Source: Buteo buteo (lineage: Eukaryota; Chordata; Aves; Accipitriformes; Accipitridae). From it: DNA of 64,000 nt. The notes under the pieces are model-generated. The model was not told the DNA's origin. It ran no database searches and saw nothing but the letters and a program-made list of their open reading frames with translations. Below, piece after piece: positions 1-9,180 of this stretch. The translations under genes were made by a program, and so were the position numbers. The stretch spans positions 2,871,542 to 2,935,541 of the forward strand of contig NC_134200.1 in NCBI RefSeq assembly GCF_964188355.1, in the 5' to 3' direction. The number at the start of each line of letters is the position of its first letter. Positions within the stretch are counted from its first letter, which is position 1.

Positions 1-429
1 AGGATGCAACAGAAGGCAACACTAACAAAGAGAGAAGGAGGAGGCAACAGGAAGACACAGCGGGAGGAGAAATAGTGGAGGCAAGAGGAGGACACAGCAG
101 CATGCAGGAGGTAAAGGAAGAAGCAACAAGAATCAATAGGAGAAGGAGGAGGAGGCATCAGGGTGCCACCGGAAACAACAGGAGGCAACAGGAGTAAGAA
201 AAAGATGAGGCACCAGGGAACGCGGGAGGACACCAGGGGTAACCTAGGAGGAGGCAAAAGGGAGCAAAAGAGGAGGAGGCAACAGCATGCCATAAGATGC
301 ATGAAGAGGAAGCAGGATAAAACAGGTAATGGAGGAGGATGAGGAGGATGTAGGAATCGGTGGAGGCAACAGGAGAAATAGGAAGCAACGTGATGAGGGA
401 GGAGGCAAAAAGGAGGCAAAAGGAAAAGG
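1..429. repeat. Purine-rich array (GGAGGCAACA type), right part, unit 1
   Basis: Irregular repeat of short purine-rich modules such as GGAGGAGGCAACAGG, GGAGGCAAAAGG and GGACACAGCAGG. The part visible here is the right-hand portion of an array whose left portion, in the following periods, starts at 22341 and 45047. Open frames on either strand are low-complexity by-products (Arg/Gly/Glu-rich or Leu/Ser/Cys-rich). Confidence 0.8.
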
Positions 430-437
430 CGTCTTTG

Positions 438-560
438 TCCTTCCCGGGCCTCCTCTTGCCTTTTATTGCTGCCTCCTCCTCAACTTGCTTCACGCTTCTG
501 CTCTTGCCTCCTGCTGCCTCCTCTCTCCTCCTCCTTCTCCTCTTCCTCTTCCTCCTTCGG
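438..560. repeat. Pyrimidine arm facing the purine array, unit 1
   Basis: CTCC/TTGCC-rich tract (CCTCCTCTTGCCTTTTATTG, GCCTCCTCCTCAACTTGC) directly after the purine array. It is an imperfect inverted copy of the GGAGGCAAAAGG modules, separated by the short spacer GCGTCTTTGTCCTTCCCGGG. Contains CTCCTCCTTCTCCTCTTCCT-type microsatellite; unit 1 has one extra triplet here. Matching tracts lie at 23138-23256 and 45841-45959. Confidence 0.65.
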
Positions 561-565
561 CCTCA

Positions 566-1470
566 CGTCGTGGTTTCAGCCCAGCCGGCAGCAAAGCACC
601 ACGCAGCCGCACGCTCACTCCTCCCTCCCCGTGGCCACGCTGGGAGGAGGAGAAAATACAAAGAAAGGCTCGTGGGTCGAGACAAGGACTGCCCCACTTA
701 CGGCCACGGGCAAAAGACAGGCTCAACTTGGGGAAGAAACAAAAGCCATTTGATTTACTGCCGATCCAATCAAAACAAGGCTAAGGAGAAGTAAAAGCCC
801 CCCTCCGAACACCTTCCCCCCAGCCCTCCCTCCTTCCCGCCTCAACTCCACTCCCGGCTCTCTCTACCTCCTCCCCCCGGCGGCGCAGGGGAACAGGCGA
901 CGGGGGTTGGGGTCAGCTCACCACACCTCGTCTCTGCCGCTCCGTCCTCCTCAGGGGGGGAGGACTCCTCACTCGTCCCCTGCTCCACCGTGGGGTCCCT
1001 CCCACGGGAGACAGTCCTTCACCAACTGCTCCCACGGGAGTCCTTTCTGCGGGCTGCAGTTCCTCACGAACTTCCCTGGCGTGAGGCCTTTCCACGGGCC
1101 GGTCTTCAGTCACACACTGCTCCAGCGCGGGCTTTCCCACGCAGTCACGGCCATTTGGGGGGGCCTCCGCTCCCCCGCTCACCTCCATGGGCTGCAGGGG
1201 GACAGCCTGCCGCCTCACCACCTCCTCCCCCTCCTTCTTCTTCCTCACCGACCTCGGGATCTGCAGAGCTGCTCCTCTCCCATTCCCATCCCCCTCCTCA
1301 CTGCAGGCTCCCCCTCTTCAGGATGTTCTGCCAGAGGCGCTACCGCCGGCGCTGATTGGCTCGGCCTTCCAAGGGGCGGGTCCAACTGGGAGCCCGGGAA
1401 CCTTCCAGCAGCTTCTCTCAGGAGCCACCCCTGCGGCCCCAGAAAAACCGCCCCACACAAACCCCTAACA
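566..1470 (-). mobile_element. Solo LTR of an avian endogenous retrovirus (LTR A), unit 1
   Basis: About 905 bp, minus orientation, opening TGTTAGGGGTTTGTGTGG at 1470 and closing GGGCTGAAACCACGACG at 566. It resembles a very common avian ERV LTR type: a CCAAT box (AGCCAATCAGCG, complement of 1351-1362), a GC-rich middle with degenerate ~40-bp repeats built on CCACGGG (about 990-1150), and a 3' part with TTGTTTTGATTGG and GTCTCGACCCACGAG. The terminal CA is mutated to CG. No retroviral gene flanks it and the neighbouring bases (CCTCA and ATTTC) do not form a target-site duplication. Long GC-rich open frames inside are by-products. The exact family name cannot be set without a library search. 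Confidence 0.72.
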
Positions 1471-1475
1471 ATTTC

Positions 1476-3353
1476 TTTAGGGCCCACAGTTTCGCTTGGG
1501 GGGTTTAAGCCCTCAGTTTTAGGGCAGAAAGCCTCTTCTCAGGGTCCAAAGCCTCCTTTTCCCGTCCCAAAGTCTTAGTTTTGGCTTCCAGAGCCCCAGT
1601 CGGATGGGCCGCAGGCTCCGTTGCAGTTGGCAAAGGCTCCTTTTTGGAGCCCAAAGCCACCTTGTCAAGCTCCAAAGGATCCGGCCAGTTGGTTTGAGGG
1701 CCCACGCTGCATCCTGAGTTTGCAAACCCTCATTTTCATGCTCCAAACCCCTCTTCTAGGGCCCAAAGCCTCATTTTTTACCCTCCAAACCTGGGATTCT
1801 AGGGTTGAAAGCCTCCTTTTGGGGGTCCAAACCCTCGCTTTTTGGGCCCGGGGACGCATTTTGAGGGTTTTAATCGCTCTTTTAGGCTAACATGCCTCAT
1901 TTTTACCTTTCAAACCTTCATTTCTAGGACAGAAAGCCACTTTTTAGAGTACGCAGCTTCCTTTATAAGGCCCAAGTACACATCTTTCTCTCCCGAAGCC
2001 TCCTTTTGACTGTCCAAATACTCCTTAGAGCGTCCCAACCCTTATTTTTCTGAACAAATCCTCATCTTGACGGTCCAAAGCTTCATTTATAAACTCCAGA
2101 GCCTCACTTCAGGCTCCACAACCTTGTTTCTAAACTCAAATTTTGAGGCTCCGAACCTCATTTTTAGGGCCCAATGCCTCATTTTCAGGGTCCAAAGAAT
2201 CGTTTCCACAATCCAGCCCTTCATTTTTAGGGTCCTGAAGCCTCACTGCAAGGGCCCAAACACCCATCTTTAAGGTCCAAACCTTCCTTTTACAGCACAC
2301 GCCCCACCGTTAGAGCCCCAAGCCTCATTCTTTACCTGCCAAAGCCTCCTTTTCAGGGACCATAGGCTCATTTTTAGGATCCGGTCTGCAACTAGGAGAG
2401 CCCAAGGCCTCATTTTGAGGGTCCAAATACTCAATTGGAGGGCCCAAAGCCTCATTTTGGAGGCCAAGCTCCTCGTTTAGGGTGCAAGGCGTCTCTTCTT
2501 TAACGTACAACCCCTCATTTGGAGCCTCCAAAGACCCATTTCTAGGGCGCAAAGCCTCCGGTTTTGGTACCGAAGCATCCCTTGAAGGCACAAAGCCTAA
2601 TGCAGGGTTCAAAGCCTCAGTTTCATTTCCAAAGCCCCATTCTTAGGGCCCAAACCCTCCACAGGAGGGTCCAAAGGCCTCTTTTACAGCTGAGGGCCTC
2701 CCCCGGAGTGACCCAAGCCCTCTCTTTGGGGCCAAAGCCTCATGTCTTGGGGCCCTATCGAGACCAAGAGGTTCCCCTCCTTTGCAGAGCCCTAAGGGTC
2801 ACGCGTAGCATCTCCCCCACCATTTTTAGTGCCCAAAGCCTCATTTGGAGGGCCAAAGTCCTCATTGTTCTGGTCCAAACCTTCTGGCCTTTTATGACCC
2901 ATGCCCTTTTTTGAGGGCCCACAGTTTCATCTGGAGGGTTTAAACCCTCAGCTTTAAGGCAGAAAGCCACTCTTTTAGGGTCCAAATTTACACTTATAGG
3001 GCAGAAAGCCTCGCTTTCCCTTCCCAAAGTCTCAGTTTTGGCTTCCAGAGCCCCATCTGAGGCTCCAAACCCTCATTTTGAGGGTCCACAGGCTCCGTTG
3101 CAGTTGGCAAAGTCTCCTCTTCAGAGCCCCAAGCCACATTTTAAGTTGCCGAACTCGCATTTTCAGACTCCAAAGCCTCATTTTTAGGATCCGGCCAGTC
3201 GTTTTCAGGGTCCAAGCCGCATCCTGAGTTTCCAATCCCTCATTTTTATGCTCCGAACCCCTCTTTTAGGGCCCAAAGCCTCATTTTTAGAGTCCAGAGC
3301 TTTGATTCTAGCATTGAAAGCCTCCTTTTTATGGTCCAAAGCCTCATTTTGAA
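1476..3353. repeat. 21-bp minisatellite, ~1.9 kb, unit 1
   Basis: Degenerate tandem repeat of a 21-bp unit with core AGGGTCCAAAGCCTCATTTT. The register is clear, for example, between 2409 and 2600, where nine successive 21-mers begin CTC or a variant. About 90 units fill the interval between the 5' end of LTR A and the 3' flank of the FSIP2-like gene. Because 21 is a multiple of three, long open frames arise in several registers on both strands, reading as heptads such as NEALGPQ or MRLWALK on the minus strand. They lack intact starts in common and are broken repeatedly, so I do not call a gene. Confidence 0.88.
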
Positions 3354-3752
3354 GGCCAGTCCCTTGCTGCGACACAGACAGGACCACCAACGGCCCTGGG
3401 TGGGAACCCAAAGGCCCATCAGGAGGTCGTGAGGGGACGAGAGAATAAACGCACAGAACAAGGCGCAGCCTTCAACAGCGCCCACCTATGGGACTCACAG
3501 AAGGCAGGAGTACAGCTTTACAGAGCTGGACCAGCCCCTCCAATAGCCCAGCCACAAAGCTTTCTAAACAAGGCAAAAACATTGACTACTTTTCTCGTCC
3601 CTACTTAAGATTCCCTGTAGAACCGGGTCTTGGCCTGACCGAGGCTGTGGGAGGGAGGAAGACGAGGGAAAACTTTGCAGGGAAAACGCCCAGACACAGT
3701 ATGGCCTGGCATCAATAAAGGTAGGCACAAGCAAGCCCTTGGGAGCAAACTC
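3354..3752. other. 3' flank of the FSIP2-like gene, no gene seen
   Basis: About 400 bp between the minisatellite and the stop codon. No repeat or supported coding frame. A plus-strand AATAAA (3713-3718) opposes the minus-strand poly(A) signal. Matching stretches: 26050-26448 and 48753-49151. Confidence 0.5.
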
Positions 3753-3758
3753 TTTATT
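3753..3758 (-). terminator. Poly(A) signal overlapping the stop codon, copy 1
   Basis: Minus-strand AATAAA in GAGAATAAAGAG: the TAA inside the hexamer is the stop codon of the FSIP2-like frame. Cleavage 10-30 nt downstream would leave almost no 3' UTR. No better minus-strand hexamer was noticed in the next 300 bp. Confidence 0.55.
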
Positions 3759-5112
3759 CTCTGCCTGGGGGAGCTGCCCGGGGGCTCTGTGGCCCTGGAG
3801 CCGCACACCTCCTCAGGACACCCTCCACAAGGCTCCCAGCTACCGCCCTCTTCAACGACTCGGGCTGCACGGGCTCCTCCAGGAGAAGCTTTAAACGCAC
3901 TGGTCTGTGCCGGGCTCCTGCCTGGGTAGGGGGCTTGGGACCCGCTGGAGGCATGGGCTCTCTTGGAAACTGGGGGCCCATGGAGGGAAGGGTGTCTGCG
4001 GTGCTCCCTGGCCGGAGTATACGCAGAGTTTCCCGTGCGGGCACTGAAGACCTTGCTGTGGCTCCGGAGGTGGAATCCCTGGACTCCTGAAGGCCTTCTG
4101 TTGGCCGGCGAGCACCTTGCGCGGCGCCTCGGCGGAGAGATGGGAGGAGAGTACGTGAGCTCTCCTCTTTGAGTTGTCCCGCTTCCTCTGAAGGCGTGAC
4201 TATTGCAGGGAGGCTGAGAGGTGGCAAGACTTCCCTTGGTTGAAGCTTCTCTGATTTTTGCTTGGACTTCCTTTCTTCCTCTAACTTCTTCCTCACCGTT
4301 TCCAGAATTTCAAGGACAATGGTTTTGGCATACCCGATCAATTCAGCATCCAGCTGCTGAACTCTGGAGATGGCGTTTTGGATGCTCTCCTTGGCAATCT
4401 CACGGCTCACTCGTGAGACATCAGCAGCGTTTTGCAGTGGTTGCAACACGGGCACCTTTGCTCTCTTGCTTGCTTCTGGCATCTGCCGTTCCGATGCTCC
4501 GGCTGGTCCTTGTCCTTCTGTCACGCCTTGAATCTTCAGGATCTCGGAAAACTGACAGCAGAAGTCCTGTTCAAACTGAGACGCTACAAAGGATGACAAG
4601 GTGGAGCTAACACGTTCAACAGCCTCTTTGGTCCTTTTGTCGACAGAAGACTGTGAAGATGCTCTGTCGGAAGCTGCTAGTTCCGCCTCCCTCCATCTCT
4701 CTTCTCCGGATTTGCCTGCTCTGCTGGTGCTTCCCACAACAAGCTCTGAGAGCTTCTGCCTGCCTGCTGGCCCAGGCTCGGCTGCATCAGACGGGCTGGG
4801 TACCAAGTGCTCCCCAAAGCTCTCCAACACGCTCGCCACAATCTCTTGAGCCACCAGTCTGATCTTGTCCCGGCGATCCGCAGAAGTGTCCAAAGGCTCT
4901 GGCCTTCTGGCGCTGGCAAACAACCTTCCACGGACCTCATGGGGAGCCCTCCTTAAGACGCGGACGGACTGACCCAGCGCCTTCACCCGCTCCAGCACCG
5001 CCTGGACCACGGTCTCAGCCACCTCTTTAAGCTCCTGGTCCTCTGCCAGCATAGCCCGCAGCACCGTAGGCTGTATGCTGTTAGGCGCTTCTTCTCCGGC
5101 ACACGCTGCAGA
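3754..5112 (-). CDS. FSIP2: FSIP2-like terminal exon 7 (452 aa), copy 1
   Basis: Acceptor CCTTTTAG, first codon at 5112, stop TAA at 3754-3756. This is the longest supported coding stretch of the unit (protein residues 252-703). It opens with SAACAGEEAPNS, then amphipathic helices rich in VVQAVLERV-type patterns. A block VERVSSTLSSFVASQFEQDF with QFSEIL (about 416-442) and a helix AKTIVLEILETVRKKLEEE (about 513-531) resemble the repeated modules of the FSIP2 body. The last ~170 residues are Pro/Ser/Arg-rich and low-complexity. Copy 1 differs from copies 2 and 3 at four residues: Arg270, Met272, Cys436, Met462 here against Trp, Thr, Arg, Ile there. Confidence 0.85.
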   Translation of the reverse strand, partial: SAACAGEEAPNSIQPTVLRAMLAEDQELKEVAETVVQAVLERVKALGQSVRVLRRAPHEVRGRLFASARRPEPLDTSADRRDKIRLVAQEIVASVLESFGEHLVPSPSDAAEPGPAGRQKLSELVVGSTSRAGKSGEERWREAELAASDRASSQSSVDKRTKEAVERVSSTLSSFVASQFEQDFCCQFSEILKIQGVTEGQGPAGASERQMPEASKRAKVPVLQPLQNAADVSRVSREIAKESIQNAISRVQQLDAELIGYAKTIVLEILETVRKKLEEERKSKQKSEKLQPREVLPPLSLPAIVTPSEEAGQLKEESSRTLLPSLRRGAAQGARRPTEGLQESRDSTSGATARSSVPARETLRILRPGSTADTLPSMGPQFPREPMPPAGPKPPTQAGARHRPVRLKLLLEEPVQPESLKRAVAGSLVEGVLRRCAAPGPQSPRAAPPGRE

Positions 5113-8100
5113 CTAAAAGGAGGAGCAGTTAATGAGTGAATGGGTTCCTTCACCTCCCTTTGCTTTCCTCTTCCTCCTCACAGGACCCCTGCCCAGACGA
5201 GCCCCTAGCAGTCAAGCTGGAAAAACTCTGGTTTCTCTGTAGACCACCTGGCACACGGAGGTTTCTGGTCTCCTGCGGCCAGGAGCCAAGTGTTATGGGC
5301 ACCTCTCAGAATCAAGCAGGTGCCATTTTGCTTAGAGCAAAGGGCACTGTAGCCCCCCTGGACCTCAGCACGGTGAACCAATAGCGGAGGGAAAGCTGTC
5401 GAAGGTACTGGACCAGGCCCTTCTGCCGCGGGTCCCAGCTGCTCTTGGGGCACTGCTGCCCTCTATCAGGGTGCCCTGTTTGCCCCTTTTCAGGGCCGAA
5501 TGCCAGGAATGGCTGTTCTGAGAGCAGAAAAGAAAACGATCCTTCTTCTTGAGGCACCTGGCTGTTGTCTGCCAGCCCAAGGAAACGTCCTCGGGACAGG
5601 AGGCAGCCTGAAGGTCCACCGCGGGCTGCCGGCCTCGTGCAAAGTGGGGAAGAAATTGCGAGTCAAGCACAGAGCCAGGCAGCAGCCGGAAACTGACATT
5701 TGCTCTTTTGCAGCTTGACAGCCTGAGTGCCACGGCAGAAGGAGCTTAACCCTTCACCCCGGCGTAGACAGCACCCCACACTATCCAGAAATGCTTCCCA
5801 AGAGGCTGTTGCAAGGGATGGAGCCGGGCAACGTTTAACGGGACCCCTGCTAACGAGAACCGGGCAACAGCAGGCTCTCCGCTAAGCTAATCAAAGACCT
5901 CCTGGAAGAGAAAACCAACCCACGAATGGCCAAGCACCGGCACTGTCAGGTTCAGGGACACTGCATCTTCAGATGCAGAAGTCTTTGGATGAAACCAAGA
6001 GTTTTTCAACCAGGCGCGAAACCAGCACCATGGACCGTGCGGCCACTTAGTGCAGCAGGTTCGTGCTAAATGTGCGAGTCCCTGCTCAGAAGTGGCCACT
6101 GAGAGTGCCCAGGCACACTTCTGTGTCAGAAAGGGCTAGTGCCTCGTGTCTCAGAGACACAGGAAGGCAAGCAACCGCTTCTTGGTCTCTGACAGCCACC
6201 CTCAAACAAGGACACGTCGCACACCGGCCAGGCACCACCTCCTCAGCGACCAAGCACCCTTCGCAAGCCCTGAGCAGCTGTGTGCGTGTGTGGCAGCGTC
6301 CTCTCCCGAGTCCCAGGTACCAACGTGCTGCCGCACAGCAGAGGCAGCCCCCAGCATCCACCCGGCTCCTACTCACCGGCCTTCCTTTGAGAGCGGACTT
6401 TTCGGAGCTGCTCTCATTGCCTGGCTGCCTTCTCTTGCCCAGCTGCTGCTGCTGCTGGCACTTGGCCTGCTGGAGGAGGCGTTGGTCTTTTTCAAGAGCC
6501 TCCAGTCTTTCCATCGGCTTCTTGGTCACAGTCAGATGCCTGTCAAGAGAAAGGAAGGCAGCTGAGAAGGAGCAGCTCTGTCCCTCTTGCCCAGGCCATT
6601 TTCTGCTCGGCCGCTCCCATCACCCTGCTCCTGGTTACTTTGCTCCAGTAGTCCCCCTGCCTGTCCAAGGCTCCAAACACAGACCGCGCCAACGTGACTG
6701 CAGCCCGCACCGGCTCCTTCCACCACTGGCCTTTGTTTGTTTACTGGAACAGGAGGCTCCAGCACTTCTCTCAGGGACCAGGGGCCCCCTTCAAGAGCAA
6801 GCGTTACTTGGCCTTTTCTTACCTCTGCCTCCTCTTCCTCTCTCCACCTGGCAAACTCTGTCTTTGCTCCTGCGGCAGCCACTCTTGCGGGTGAGAAACG
6901 TCAGTCCCTCCCGGCAGTTTGGAGGCATCCTCTGATTGGGCCAGGTCTTGCTGAAGCTTTTTCTGAAAGGTGACATCGGGTTGTGGCTTGCTGTTGCCTG
7001 GACAAGCGCTCACGCCCCTGCATGCTGAGGCACCCCGCGGACCCAGGACAGCGATCTGCTTCAGCCACGCGACGAGGGCAGAAAAGAAATGCTTCCCCCG
7101 GGACTCCGCGTGCTTGCACGTGACTTTCCTGCCCGTGCCCACCCCTGCACCCTGCGCTAGCTCAGCTCGCAGCCCGGTACTCCTCTCCCTGCCACAAGAC
7201 CCGGCCCAGCAGCACAGCCCTCACCTCTTCGGCACTGACCGCCTCCCCTCCCCAACATGCTGCAAGTAAAGCCCCAGCCCTCGGCACCGTGCCGCTGACC
7301 GGTGTCCACGAACACTCCGCTTTGCCTACCTCCTCTCGCAGGAACGTTTTCTCTGCCTCCAGCTTGAGCGTGGTCAGATACTGCCTGTACTCATTGAACT
7401 CCTTCAGAGTGCAAACCACCTATGGAGAGACGAGGGGAGAAATCCCCCGAGAACTCTCAAGCCGGCTCCGTAGGCTGCCTTCCCCAAAACGGCCCAAACC
7501 CAGCGGCGGGAGGGGAGCTGCTCCTCTGCACACCCTCCCCTCCCCTCCGCTTCGCTCCCCTCCCCTCCCCAGTGGCGGGGCCCCTGACTCCCCCCCAGCC
7601 AGGGCCGAGCGGTGCTCCTCGCCTCAGCACCAGGCCTCGCACCGGCTGCCTCCTCGACGCTCAGGCAGCGCGGGGCAGCCGGAGAAGAGCAGGAGTGGGA
7701 ATTGCCAGAGGGACGCTGGCGCTACTTCTGCTCCCAGGGCAAGCAGCCCCACAGCCCTGTGCCCTCCGCCAGCAACAGGCGGCTGCAGCAAGCGCTCTGG
7801 GAACCCCGCTTGATGAGGACTGTTTTTATCAGCCCCATGCCCAAACCTACTCTGCCGTCACTGGTGACGTAACCCTCCCTCTTCAGCCTCTGCAGGTTGT
7901 CCTTGCGTTTGTGGTAGGCCCGCAGATGCGGGTCATGCAGGCTGTTGTAGTCGGTGCTCAGCAGGCGGCAGTATGGATCTCCCAGATTGAAACAGCCAGA
8001 GGGCTGGTGAAGCTGTGAGAGAGATTTTGCAGACTATGAAGGAGGAAGGAGAGAGCAGCAAAGGGGTGCCAAGCGGTACTTGTGAAAAGGTAAAGGTCCT

Positions 8101-8991
8101 CTGAGGACCAACACTCTTCTCCATCCTTCTGAAGCCACAGAGGACACCACAGCCGGGCTGCGGGGTCAGGCTGGGCTGGGCTAGGCTGGGCTGGGGGAGA
8201 GAAGACAAAGCCCACCAGCAAAGTAGGCATCTTAGGCCAGCAGGAAGAACTGCAGACCTTGCCAGTCCTCCTCTTTGTCTCTGCACCAGGGAGCCAGGAG
8301 CTTCCCTCTACTCCCCAGCGCTGCCAGATTGAGGGGCTGCGGCGCCCGCTGTAGAACAGGCGGCCACAAGGACTTCTCTGAATGACGGGGACCCCGTAAA
8401 AGAGGAGAGCTCTTCTACCCCTTTCTACTTCCTTTACCTTTTCCCCCAGCTTTGTCCTGCAGAAGACAGGCTTGGAGCCCGCATGCACAGGGATCTTGAC
8501 CCCAAGTGGGAGGTCCAGCAGCCCAGTACCTCCTTCTGCCAGTGGCTGTCTCCTGTTCCCGAGCTAGAAAGAGGGAGACACTCATGGGCACTCAGGCACT
8601 ATCTCCATAAGCCTCCTGCACGGCAGTTGCGAGAAAGGCTCTCGGAAGACTCCAACCAAGGGGAGCGCCCAGAGCGGCCCAGGCAAAAGCTGCTCTCTCC
8701 TTCCTCGCCCCTGTCCCCACAACTCCCGACCCTCCCTCAACCCACGTCCGCGTCCTTTCGCAGCAAGCCCTCCCACCTGCTTAGCCGTAAGCCAGGCTGG
8801 GCAGAGAGGCAGGACTCCCTGCAAACTCTCCCCAGCCCGACCACCTTGGGATCCCTCCCAGCTCCCCGGCCATGTCCCAGGCTCCCGCGCTGAGCCCTCT
8901 CCATCGGCCCATTGCTCACCTTTCCCCCCTTCCCCACTACGCTCAGCAGTGCGTCCACGTTTCGGACGCCAGCAGTGACACGGTGCTCCAT
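3754..8991 (-). CDS. FSIP2: FSIP2-like gene, copy 1 (7 coding exons, 703 aa)
   Basis: Coding exons in gene order: 8920-8991, 8438-8563, 7851-8012, 7330-7419, 6823-6962, 6377-6539, 3754-5112; 2,112 nt including the stop. All six introns are GT-AG. Junctions are phase 0 except exon 5/6, where 2+1 bases build an Arg codon. I recognise FSIP2 from the ordered N-terminal motifs LLDLPLGVK, NLGDPYCRLL, SLHDPHLRAY.KRKD and VCTLKEFNEYRQYLT, which match the mammalian protein almost collinearly. FSIP2 is a testis-specific protein of the sperm-tail fibrous sheath that binds AKAP4; human loss gives malformed flagella. Mammalian FSIP2 is close to 7,000 residues, so this is a short form: the N-terminal part plus one 452-residue exon, without the giant central exons. 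A TATA box lies upstream and a poly(A) signal overlaps the stop. Identity of the N-terminus is firm; function of the short form is inferred. Confidence 0.87.
5113..6376 (-). other. Intron 6 of the FSIP2-like gene (unit 1)
   Basis: The largest intron, 1,264 bp, between the donor GTGAGT of exon 6 and the acceptor CCTTTTAG of exon 7. Phase 0 on both sides makes a direct exon 6-7 join in frame. A further phase-0 exon inside cannot be excluded, but no stretch resembling FSIP2 was recognised. Copies: 27809-29072 and 50512-51775. Confidence 0.6.
6377..6539 (-). CDS. FSIP2: FSIP2-like exon 6 (coiled coil, poly-Gln), copy 1
   Basis: 163 nt: one base finishing the split Arg codon, then 54 codons beginning HLTVTKKPMERLEALEKD. 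The acceptor is CTCTTGACAG; the donor GTGAGT is at 6371-6376, phase 0. The exon encodes a charged, probably helical segment with a run of five Gln from a CAG tract, then a Ser/Lys-rich tail. The protein is identical in the three copies. Confidence 0.72.
6823..6962 (-). CDS. FSIP2: FSIP2-like exon 5, copy 1
   Basis: 140 nt: 46 codons plus two bases of a split Arg codon. The acceptor TGTCACCTTTCAG ends at 6963; the donor GTAAGA is at 6817-6822. It encodes KKLQQDLAQSEDASK, a Gln/Arg-rich hydrophilic stretch ending ERKRRQ. The exon was chosen because it alone joins phase-0 exon 4 to exon 6, whose frame needs two bases from the left. Sequence similarity to known FSIP2 is weak here. Copy 2 has Ala instead of Val at protein residue 172. 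Confidence 0.68.
7330..7419 (-). CDS. FSIP2: FSIP2-like exon 4, copy 1
   Basis: 30 codons, phase 0 at both ends. The acceptor is CTCCATAG, then GTGGTTTGC; the donor GTAGGC is at 7324-7329. It encodes VVCTLKEFNEYRQYLTTLK followed by a charged helix ending LREE, collinear with the FSIP2 block VCTLRELNKYRQYLT. Junctions with exons 3 and 5 keep the frame. Confidence 0.92.
7851..8012 (-). CDS. FSIP2: FSIP2-like exon 3, copy 1
   Basis: 54 codons, phase 0 at both ends. The acceptor is CTCTCACAG, with the first codon at 8012; the donor GTAGGT is at 7845-7850. It holds the most diagnostic FSIP2 stretch: LHQPSGCFNLGDPYCRLL, then DYNSLHDPHLRAYHKRKD, then GYVTSDGR. The basic Lys/Arg-rich helix after HLRAY is characteristic. 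The protein is identical in all three copies. Confidence 0.92.
8168..8197. repeat. (CTGGG)n tract in intron 2 of the FSIP2-like gene
   Basis: Short imperfect pentanucleotide repeat, CTGGGCTGGGCTAGG followed by CTGGGCTGGGGG. Same length in copies at 30864-30893 and 53567-53596. Confidence 0.6.
8438..8563 (-). CDS. FSIP2: FSIP2-like exon 2, copy 1
   Basis: 42 codons, phase 0 at both ends. The acceptor is CTTTCTAG just upstream of 8563; the donor GTAAAG is at 8432-8437. It encodes LLDLPLGVKIPVHAGSK and ends TKLGEK, which aligns with the FSIP2 N-terminal block that starts LLDLPLGVK and ends GEK. Confidence 0.88.
8920..8991 (-). CDS. FSIP2: FSIP2-like exon 1 (start exon), copy 1
   Basis: 24 codons, beginning MEHRVTAGVRN. 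The ATG at 8991 sits in a strong Kozak context (GGAGCC before, G after) about 100 bp downstream of a TATA box on the same strand. The exon ends in AAG followed by the donor GTGAGC at 8914-8919, phase 0. The sequence itself is not conserved enough to recognise, but position, phase and length fit the short variable head of FSIP2 before its LLDLPLGVK motif. Confidence 0.75.
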
Positions 8992-9092
8992 GGCTCCTTC
9001 CAAGAGCTCTCCTGGAGCTGCGACCCTGCGCTGGCACCTCTCGCTCCAGAGGCACCCAGCTGTGGCCACCACAGCCGGTCTTCCAGCAAGCG

Positions 9093-9101
9093 CCTATATA
9101 G
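9093..9101 (-). promoter_or_regulatory. TATA box of FSIP2-like gene, copy 1
   Basis: Minus-strand CTATATAGG, in the setting GCTCTATATAGGCGC. It lies 102 nt upstream of the ATG at 8991. A start of transcription about 30 nt downstream (near 9065) would leave a 5' UTR of roughly 75 nt, all in exon 1. Four 16-bp repeats sit immediately upstream. Confidence 0.65.
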
Positions 9102-9116
9102 AGCAGTTGCACATTG

Positions 9117-9180
9117 TTGCATCATTGCATTGCTGCATCATCACGTTGCTGCACCACCGCATTGTTGCATCATCGTCTTG
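9117..9180. repeat. Four 16-bp promoter repeats with C/EBP-ATF-like motifs, copy 1
   Basis: Four consecutive 16-mers on the plus strand: TTGCATCATTGCATTG, CTGCATCATCACGTTG, CTGCACCACCGCATTG, TTGCATCATCGTCTTG. The core TTGCATCA (TGATGCAA in gene orientation) is the consensus of a composite C/EBP-ATF element; it is perfect in units 1 and 4 and one base off in unit 2. The array ends about 16 bp upstream of the TATA box. A regulatory role is inferred from motif and position only. Confidence 0.6.

Noticed and set aside
907..1578. 223-codon plus-strand open frame, repeated in each unit
   Set aside because: It lies inside the GC-rich LTR A on the opposite strand and runs into the minisatellite; composition is Pro/Ser/Leu-rich with no domain.
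2325..2612. Heptad-repeat minus-strand frames across 1505-3485
   Set aside because: They follow from the 21-bp repeat length; several registers are open at once and all are short and interrupted.
3713..3718. Plus-strand AATAAA
   Set aside because: No plus-strand gene ends here; the hexamer is expected by chance.
6063..6935. 290-codon plus-strand frame
   Set aside because: It is antisense to exons 5 and 6 of the FSIP2-like gene, whose splice phases and family match are much stronger evidence.
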